NCBI GenBank assembly: GCA_025352685.1 | Contig: JANXSN010000098.1 | Location: forward strand, 38,519 to 102,518 | Direction of reading: 5' to 3' | DNA: 64,000 bases | Source: Sphingomonadales bacterium | Lineage (GTDB): Bacteria > Pseudomonadota > Alphaproteobacteria > Sphingomonadales > Sphingomonadaceae | Shown: positions 58,170 through 64,000 of the stretch, piece by piece | Position numbering within the stretch: position 1 is the stretch's first letter | Layout: each line of letters starts with the position of its first letter | The notes under the pieces: model-generated | The model's database searches: none | What the model was told of the DNA's origin: nothing | Seen by the model: only the letters and a program-made list of their open reading frames with translations | Program-made: the position numbers and the translations under genes

Positions 58170-58954
58170 TTCTCGTCCTCGCCGTCAACGCCGTGGTGTT
58201 AGTGGCGGTGTTCGTTGCCGCGTGGCTGATTTGCCTCAAACTACGTGACGTGACGCCAGTCGATAGCCTGTGGGCAATCGGCATGGTCGTCATGGCGTCG
58301 ACAAGCTTTCTTCACGCCCGGGGCGATCCAACGCGCAAAACACTGTTGCTCGGACTATGTACGTTGTGGGGCTTGCGGCTTGGCGGCCATCTTTTGTGGC
58401 GTTGGCGCGACCGTGGATCGGACCGGCGATACCAAGCGATGCTAGCCAAGGCGCAGGAAACCCGACATTGGAGCTTTGCCAAGGCTTCGCTGCTCCTAGT
58501 CTTCGTGACCCAAGCACCGCTGCTCTTCATCGTCTGCCTGCCCGTCCAGCTCGGTCAAATGGATGGAGCGCCATCCGTTGGCGCGTTGGGTTTCGCCGGC
58601 GCCGTATTGGCCGTGATCGGCATCGCGTTTGAAACCGTTGGTGACGCGCAGCTTGCCGCATTTCGCAAAAACCCTGGCAACGCAGGACATGTGATGGATC
58701 GCGGTCTGTGGCGCTACACTCGTCACCCCAACTACTTCGGGGACGCCTGCACCTGGTGGGGATTGTACTTTATTGCCGCTGAAACGCCGACCGGCGTCTG
58801 GGCGTTACCTGGCCCGATTCTTCTAACCTGGACACTGATAAAATGGTCAGGCGTGCCTACCACCGAAGGCCGAATGAAACGCAAGAAGCCGGGGTATGCA
58901 GACTATGTCCGGCGGACCAGCGGGTTTGTGCCGTGGTGGCCGAAGTCCCGCTGA
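58166..58954 (+). CDS. DUF1295 membrane protein (steroid 5-alpha-reductase-like)
   Basis: 262-residue multi-spanning protein. The C-terminal catalytic-like block GLWRYTRHPNYFGDACTWWG and the tail PGYADYVRRTSGFVPWWP match the DUF1295/5-alpha-reductase family, which includes NADPH-dependent reductases. About six hydrophobic segments precede them. Its four-base overlap with the thiolase gene implies a linked function, plausibly in sterol or fatty-acid-like metabolism, but that is inference. Confidence 0.85.
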   Translation: MILVLAVNAVVLVAVFVAAWLICLKLRDVTPVDSLWAIGMVVMASTSFLHARGDPTRKTLLLGLCTLWGLRLGGHLLWRWRDRGSDRRYQAMLAKAQETRHWSFAKASLLLVFVTQAPLLFIVCLPVQLGQMDGAPSVGALGFAGAVLAVIGIAFETVGDAQLAAFRKNPGNAGHVMDRGLWRYTRHPNYFGDACTWWGLYFIAAETPTGVWALPGPILLTWTLIKWSGVPTTEGRMKRKKPGYADYVRRTSGFVPWWPKSR

Positions 58955-59049
58955 CCGCCACGCCGCCCGTCATCGCAAAAGTGTCAAAATGCTGACCTTA
59001 AGCATTCTCCGGCCTGTCCCGTCACAAATCGAGATCGTTGACGCGCCTT

Positions 59050-60525
59050 TTACGGGCGCAACGATCCTCGCTGCGTCCAACAACTGTGCGTACCGCTCGA
59101 TATCTTGTGAGGGAGTGCAATTCGGCACACCGCCCCCGCCTCGATGTCGCGGGCATCGATCAACATGCACTCACTCGTTCCGCTATTCTCGTCGGTGATA
59201 AAGCTGACGAGATAGCCGTCGTCCTCAGCGGTCCCACCCACGCGCGGGGCGAACGGCGCCTCGCTGGCATAGCGACCTTCGGGTAGCACCAGCGTCCAGC
59301 TCTCACCGGTCTCCAAGTCGTGTTTCACAAAGCCGTTGAACAGGAACCAGCCCGGCTTGGTCGTCGTCGAATAAACATAGCGATACTTCTGTCCTGCCCG
59401 CCGCTGGTCTATCGTCCCGAATTCAAGAATCCGCTCGTCAAGCCGTTCCTCTCGCGTCGTGCCATCGACGAGATTGAATCGCCAACGATGGAGCTTGGGC
59501 AAGAAACTATGTTCATCGACGTAGGCCATCATGTGGCCGTAACCGTCTTCGTTCGGAAGTGGCGGCGGCTGCGGGTTATCCTGAAAATAGGCATCCATGA
59601 CCACGTCGTCGCCCTCCTCATAGGCATTGAGGAAGTGGAGAATGTAGGTTGGGGCCGCTTCGAACCAGCGGATCGAGCTGGGGTCGCTCGCCTGGTGTTG
59701 GTTGCGACGAGGGATCAGACCGAAGCGGCTCGGCATGCCTTCGTGCAACCGTGCCGCATGAATACCGCGTTTAAGGAGTTCGGCGTCCCAGAACATCGGC
59801 AGATCGTTCACGATCGCCCAGTTTTCGCTGAATGTCATATCGTGTGGCAGGCGCGGGCCGGGCAGCGGTACCGGGATATATGTCACCAGCCGTTCGTCGC
59901 GATCAACGACGCCGTAATGCATGTACGGGGCGTGTTTGCTGTAGTTAAAAAACATGAGATCGCCTGTGCGAAGATCGACCTTGGGATGCGCAGAAATCCC
60001 GTCGAGTGGCACCCACGGCGCAAGGCCGAGCGGTTCGAGCGTTTCGGGGTCAATCAAATAGCCCTCGCCGCATTGGTAGAAAGTCGACATCGCCTTGCCC
60101 ACATGGACGATGATATCGGTGCTAGAGGAGTCTTTTAAAGACTCGTGCGCGCCAAAACCGGGGCGTTTTGACGTTCCCGGCTTATCCATCAGCCCGCCCC
60201 ACAGCGACTCCCCCGCGGCTTGTTCCGCTGCAAAACAACGTGTGCGAACCCAGCGGTTTCGATAGCTTGCATTGCCATCGCCAAAGCTGATCTGGTGAAT
60301 CATCCCGTCGCCGTCAAACGGGTGATAGCGACCGAGCGGCTGATGGAGCTGGTTCTCGGTATTGCGCAGGTAGATGCCGTCGATGTCCGTGGGGATGCGC
60401 CCCTCAATGACAATCAGTTCGTGCGCCGTTACTTCCTCGTGCAGCGGCGTCCATGCGCCATTGAGATAGGGGTGATTGCTGGGGAGCAGCGAAGACGCCA
60501 CAGGCGGCAGGCGATCAATGAGCAA
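59050..60525 (-). CDS. Carotenoid oxygenase family dioxygenase
   Basis: 491-residue non-haem iron enzyme that cleaves carotenoids or stilbenes at a double bond; sphingomonad relatives cleave lignostilbenes. The four iron-ligand histidines are expected in DGISAHPKVDLRTGDL, PHDMTFSENWAIVNDLP, YILHFLNAYEEGDDV and ISSGTHSCWTQRGS, all visible in the right order. EGRIPTDIDGIYLRNTENQL and HPFDGDGMIHQISFGDG are N-terminal family blocks. No signal peptide. Convergent with the DUF1295 gene. Confidence 0.92.
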   Translation of the reverse strand: MLIDRLPPVASSLLPSNHPYLNGAWTPLHEEVTAHELIVIEGRIPTDIDGIYLRNTENQLHQPLGRYHPFDGDGMIHQISFGDGNASYRNRWVRTRCFAAEQAAGESLWGGLMDKPGTSKRPGFGAHESLKDSSSTDIIVHVGKAMSTFYQCGEGYLIDPETLEPLGLAPWVPLDGISAHPKVDLRTGDLMFFNYSKHAPYMHYGVVDRDERLVTYIPVPLPGPRLPHDMTFSENWAIVNDLPMFWDAELLKRGIHAARLHEGMPSRFGLIPRRNQHQASDPSSIRWFEAAPTYILHFLNAYEEGDDVVMDAYFQDNPQPPPLPNEDGYGHMMAYVDEHSFLPKLHRWRFNLVDGTTREERLDERILEFGTIDQRRAGQKYRYVYSTTTKPGWFLFNGFVKHDLETGESWTLVLPEGRYASEAPFAPRVGGTAEDDGYLVSFITDENSGTSECMLIDARDIEAGAVCRIALPHKISSGTHSCWTQRGSLRP

Positions 60526-60935
60526 GGGCCATCCTCTCGTTTTGACATCAGGTTATGCCGACTCTGAGCGCTCCGCCAGAGGCACTCTTGTCAGACTGAA
60601 ACGTCATACCCGGTGGCTTGACAAGGGAACCCGACTACCGCTCTTGCCCATCCCCACGCCAACAGGGCCATGAAGCCCCAGAAGCGACGTGACCCAAACC
60701 AACGACAGCCATGGCGCCCTCGGCGATCTTGACCCGCCCTGAGAACCAAGTCACTAGCGCCGGGCTAGGATCTACGTGCAACGGGTCCCCCAGTGCTGCG
60801 CGAGCAGTGCGTACTGACGATGGACGACCCCTTCCACACCGACCCCAATGTGCCAGCGGTCTGCGTCGTCAGTTGCGATCCCGTACCGGCCGGCTCCGAA
60901 CCCGCGTTTTGCCCTGTGTTTTCTGGATCGGGACT
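60526..60935. other. Intergenic region, no recognised gene
   Basis: About 410 bases between the carotenoid-oxygenase gene and the EF-hand remnant. There is a 50-codon plus-strand frame from near 60821 (MDDPFHTDPN) with no family resemblance and no good start site. I see no RNA gene or clear repeat. Confidence 0.4.
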
Positions 60936-61648
60936 TCAGGCAAGGTCGCCAAAATCAAAAAATCCCTGATTATCACGATCTGGCATGTTGAAGCGCCGGT
61001 CAGCCGCGCTCTGGGCCTCCGCGCGTGTGACCAATCCGCTCATATCGGTATCCATTGCGGCAACCGGCTCAGGACTGTTGATGAGGCCAAAGCGTCCAGC
61101 ACCGGGCGGGATGTCTTCGGAACGACGCACCATACTGACCGAGGAGCTGTCGCTGCCGGCGCTCCCGCGCCTGTCATCGCCCCTGCCGCCGAACGATCCA
61201 GCCCCGCCCATGCCGCCTCTACTCATACCACCGCTGCCATACCGATGTCCGCCCGCCATGCCGCCGCCTCTTCCGCCACCCGTCAGTGCAGCGCCCAAAC
61301 CGGCCGACCCAACTTGCACCTCGGGCGCGACCTCGCGCTCGTAGCGGGTGATCTCGTCCGAACTGATACGCCCGTCATGATCGACATCAAGTTCGTTGAA
61401 AAAGGCCTGGAAATCGGCACGGGAATCGCCCGCATCGATCTTCCAATCATGATTGGTGTCAGCAGCCGTGAACCCGATGCAGAAATCGGGTAGGGATCGC
61501 CAGGCGGAGCGCGAAGCGGCTTTTCAGATGGTGCGATGAATATCTGGCTCCGAGGTGGGTGGAGTTTGTCGCCTGCGGCTAACGAAACTGGCTGGGCATG
61601 AAGCGGGACGGACACGGCGGGCAACGCGATTAGCCAGCGGATCCGCAC
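60936..61648 (-). pseudogene. Frameshifted EF-hand secreted protein
   Basis: The first frame (GTG 61648) gives a signal peptide (WLIALPAVSVPLHAQ) and IFIAPSEKPLRAPPGDPYPI, which resembles the N-terminus of sphingomonad EF-hand proteins. A second frame, closed upstream by a stop near 61528, continues with TAADTNHDWKIDAGDSRADF and DVDHDGRISSDEI, two EF-hand calcium loops, then a Gly/Met-rich linker and DTDMSGLVTRAE and DRDNQGFFDFGD. One base lost at about 61475-61500 explains the switch. Neither frame alone encodes the whole protein, so this is probably a recent pseudogene; a sequencing error is the alternative. Confidence 0.8.
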
Positions 61649-61760
61649 TACGATTCTCCCGATACGAGGAGTACGCGCCAGACACGGGATGCTGAAGCTG
61701 CAGCAACAACGTGCAGCATCGCTTGCGCCGGGGACTCACGCATCCCTATAGCAGTACGAG

Positions 61761-63743
61761 ATGACCGATTTATTCGAAGCCGCTCCGATCCTGTCGTCCA
61801 ACATTTATGACGCATCGTCCATCGAAGTGCTCGAAGGGCTCGAACCCGTTCGTCGCCGTCCAGGGATGTACATCGGTGGTACCGACGAACGGGCGTATCA
61901 CCACCTGGCTGCCGAAGTGCTCGACAATGCGATGGACGAGGCAGTGGCAGGACATGCGAATCGTATCGAAATGACCCTCGATGTCGGCAATCGCTTGATC
62001 GTCACAGACAATGGTCGCGGCATTCCCGTCGACCCCCATCCCAAATTTCCTGAAAAGTCGGCACTCGAAGTCATCATGTCCACGCTTCATTCGGGCGGAA
62101 AATTTGATGGCAAGGCTTATGCGACGTCGGGGGGGCTGCACGGCGTCGGGGTCAGTGTTGTCAATGCGCTTTCGAGCGACACAATTGTCGAGGTTGCGCG
62201 CAACAAAGAACTGTTCCGTCAGCGTTTCTCGCGCGGGCTGACGCTGGGGCCGCTCGAAAAGCTGGGTGCGACACCGAACCGGCGCGGGACGACCGTGTCG
62301 TTTGTCCCCGACACCGAAATTTTCGGTCCCGAAATGGCGTTCAAGCCAGCACGCCTACACAAGCTGGCGCGCTCGAAGGCCTATCTGTTCGCGGGCGTTG
62401 AAATTCGGTGGAAATGTACGCCGGGCCTGATTTCGGACGAGACACCCGCTGAAGCAGTCTTCCAATTTCCCGGTGGCCTCGCCGATCACCTGCGTGAACA
62501 AGTGGGTGAGCGTGAATGTGCGACAGCCACGTTTTTTACAGGACGTCAGGACTTTCCCGGCGAGGCGCAAGGGCGCGTGGAGTGGGCTGTTGCCTGGCCA
62601 CTATGGAGCGAGGGAAGCTTCAGCTGGTATTGCAACACGATTCCAACACCGGATGGCGGCACACACGAGGCCGGCATACGCGCCGCGATCGTAAAGGGCA
62701 TCCGCGCATTCGGCGTGCTGACGGGGACCAAGAAAGCCGCCGACATTCAGCCCGAAGACGTGATCGCGCCGAGTGAGATCATGCTGTCGGTGTTCATTCG
62801 CGACCCGCAATTTCAGTCGCAAACCAAGGACCGACTGACGTCGCCAGAGGCCGCGCGCCTGGTGGAAAATGCGATCAAAGACCATTTCGACCATTACCTG
62901 ACCGACAACATGGAGCGTGGTCGGGCGCTGCTTTCCTATGTTATCGACCGGATGGACGAGCGGCTGGCGCGCCGTGCCGAACGCGAGATCAAGCGCAAGA
63001 CGGCGACCTCTGCACGCAAGCTCAGGCTCCCCGGCAAACTGACCGACTGTTCGGCAGACAGCCCGGAAGGCACAGAGCTTTACATCGTTGAAGGAGACAG
63101 CGCTGGCGGCAGCGCCAAACAGGCGCGCGATCGAAAGACACAAGCAATCCTGCCAATCCGGGGCAAAATCCTCAACGTCGCCAGTGCCACTGCGGAAAAG
63201 ATCCGCGCCAACAGCGAGATTGCCGACCTGACGCTCGCGCTCGGATGCGGCGTGCGTGAAAAATGCGATGCGGGCAATCTGCGATACGAGCGTGTGATCA
63301 TCATGACCGACGCCGATGTCGATGGCGCGCATATTGCGACGCTGCTCATGACGCTCTTCTTCCAGGAAATGCCCGATATTGTGCGCAAGGGGCACGTATA
63401 TCTGGCACAGCCCCCCCTGTATCGCCTGACTGTTGGGGCCAAGTCGCTTTATGCTCGCGACGACGCGCACCGGGCCAGCCTCGAGAAAACCATTTTTGCG
63501 GGTAAGAAGGTCGAGGTTGCACGGTTCAAGGGCCTCGGCGAGATGAACCCCATTCAGCTGCGCGAAACGACCATGGACCCAAAATCACGCACGTTACTGC
63601 GTGTGACGCTACCCCAGGAATACGAGGAACGCGTCGGCGTCCGCGATCTTGTCGAGCGGCTCATGGGGAAAAATCCCGAGCATCGCTTCAACTTTATTCA
63701 GGAAAATGCGTCGCGCGTGGACGAAGGGGCCATCGACGCGTGA
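61761..63743 (+). CDS. parE: DNA topoisomerase IV subunit B
   Basis: ATPase subunit of topoisomerase IV, which decatenates daughter chromosomes. 660 residues. The GHKL ATPase is seen in VRRRPGMYIGGTDERAYHHL, NRLIVTDNGRGIPVDPHPKF and TSGGLHGVGVSVVNALS; the TOPRIM domain in LYIVEGDSAGGSAKQARDRK and MTDADVDGAHIATLLM; RFKGLGEMNPIQLRETTMDP is near the C-terminus. The short length and sequence favour ParE over GyrB. Its stop overlaps the GTG of a short secreted-protein frame. Confidence 0.95.
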   Translation: MTDLFEAAPILSSNIYDASSIEVLEGLEPVRRRPGMYIGGTDERAYHHLAAEVLDNAMDEAVAGHANRIEMTLDVGNRLIVTDNGRGIPVDPHPKFPEKSALEVIMSTLHSGGKFDGKAYATSGGLHGVGVSVVNALSSDTIVEVARNKELFRQRFSRGLTLGPLEKLGATPNRRGTTVSFVPDTEIFGPEMAFKPARLHKLARSKAYLFAGVEIRWKCTPGLISDETPAEAVFQFPGGLADHLREQVGERECATATFFTGRQDFPGEAQGRVEWAVAWPLWSEGSFSWYCNTIPTPDGGTHEAGIRAAIVKGIRAFGVLTGTKKAADIQPEDVIAPSEIMLSVFIRDPQFQSQTKDRLTSPEAARLVENAIKDHFDHYLTDNMERGRALLSYVIDRMDERLARRAEREIKRKTATSARKLRLPGKLTDCSADSPEGTELYIVEGDSAGGSAKQARDRKTQAILPIRGKILNVASATAEKIRANSEIADLTLALGCGVREKCDAGNLRYERVIIMTDADVDGAHIATLLMTLFFQEMPDIVRKGHVYLAQPPLYRLTVGAKSLYARDDAHRASLEKTIFAGKKVEVARFKGLGEMNPIQLRETTMDPKSRTLLRVTLPQEYEERVGVRDLVERLMGKNPEHRFNFIQENASRVDEGAIDA

Positions 63744-63883
63744 GACGCTGGCTGCTCGTGCTCATGCTTGCAGCGATCACCTGTCCTGCCCTTGCTCAAC
63801 CGGTCACATCGCCGGCGATCCGATTGCGTGTCGCAACGCTTATCGCGCTGCTGCGGGACGCTAGAGCATCTGGCATCAAATAA
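63740..63883 (+). pseudogene. Secreted-protein gene truncated by the IS insertion
   Basis: A GTG overlapping the parE stop opens a frame with a signal peptide (RRWLLVLMLAAITCPALAQ) and about 20 further residues (PAIRLRVATLIALLRDA). At the TA of GCTAGAGC (63862-63863) the frame enters the insertion sequence and stops after RASGIK. The native product cannot be identified from this stub. The rest of the gene should lie beyond the right end of the element. Confidence 0.65.
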
Positions 63884-64000
63884 GAATCGGCCGAGGGATT
63901 CCCTTTATTCTGGAAGTGTGATTCACCGTGATTGGAGGTGGATCATGGGAAAATCCTATTCGGCCGATCTTCGGGATCGGATTTCGGGACATGTATCGGC
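63862..64000 (+). mobile_element. Left end of an IS630-type insertion sequence
   Basis: IS630-family elements insert at TA and duplicate it; TA at 63862-63863 fits. The end sequence continues with GAGCATCTGGCATCAAATAA. The transposase start follows 80 bases on. The element runs past the window edge, so the right inverted repeat and second TA cannot be checked. Confidence 0.75.
63945..64000 (+). CDS. IS630 family transposase, N-terminal fragment
   Basis: ATG 63945, preceded by GGAGGTGG, encodes MGKSYSADLRDRISGHVSA before the window ends. The MGK-Y-DLRxR start is characteristic of the N-terminal helix-turn-helix domain of alphaproteobacterial IS630-family transposases. The catalytic DDE domain is outside the window. 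Confidence 0.78.
   Translation, partial: MGKSYSADLRDRISGHVS

Overview
The window looks like the chromosome of a GC-rich alphaproteobacterium, most likely a member of the Sphingomonadales. The signs are a gcrA cell-cycle regulator with GANTC sites in front of it, a split gcvPA/gcvPB glycine decarboxylase behind a tandem glycine riboswitch, petABC followed by apt, an archaeal-type prolyl-tRNA synthetase, a homoserine kinase of the APH-fold type, an alphaproteobacterial Cpa/Tad pilus locus, a carotenoid-oxygenase-family enzyme and EF-hand and DUF885 proteins. This placement rests on gene content and family recognition; no database search was possible. I saw no rRNA, tRNA or CRISPR array.

Layout: 1-5.2 kb holds RNase R (cut by the window edge), glpD and a decayed glpK. 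5.2-14.4 kb holds proS, a DMT exporter, a DUF885 hydrolase, gamma-glutamyltransferase and a TonB-dependent receptor. 14.6-19.3 kb is the glycine cleavage operon gcvT-gcvH-gcvPA-gcvPB under a tandem glycine riboswitch. 19.3-24.5 kb holds a lipoprotein, the overlapping ispH-thrB-rnhA run and a two-gene oxidoreductase/hydrolase pair. 24.5-32.1 kb is a Tad/Cpa pilus-assembly locus (cpaA-B-C-D-E, tadB, tadC and a small membrane protein) with no cpaF ATPase and no Flp pilin. 32.2-41.8 kb holds ppdK, glyQS, a TraB/GumN-like lipoprotein and rplY-pth-ychF-maoC. 41.8-45.1 kb is the cytochrome bc1 complex with apt. 45.2-51.1 kb holds trmL-hemF-GNAT, lipB, an Asn-rich repeat lipoprotein and queC-queE. 51.3-58.9 kb holds hslO, argD-argF, an ABC-2 permease without an ATPase partner, gcrA, a thiolase and a DUF1295 membrane reductase. 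59.0-64.0 kb holds a carotenoid-oxygenase-family enzyme, a frameshifted EF-hand gene, parE and the left end of an IS630-type insertion sequence.

Most of the window is housekeeping. The parts that deserve attention are signs of recent gene decay (glpK with four nonsense codons and two frameshifts, a zinc-ribbon-like remnant beside it, a frameshifted EF-hand gene, and an open frame truncated by the IS element) and the Tad locus that lacks its motor ATPase. I found no convincing new multi-gene system.
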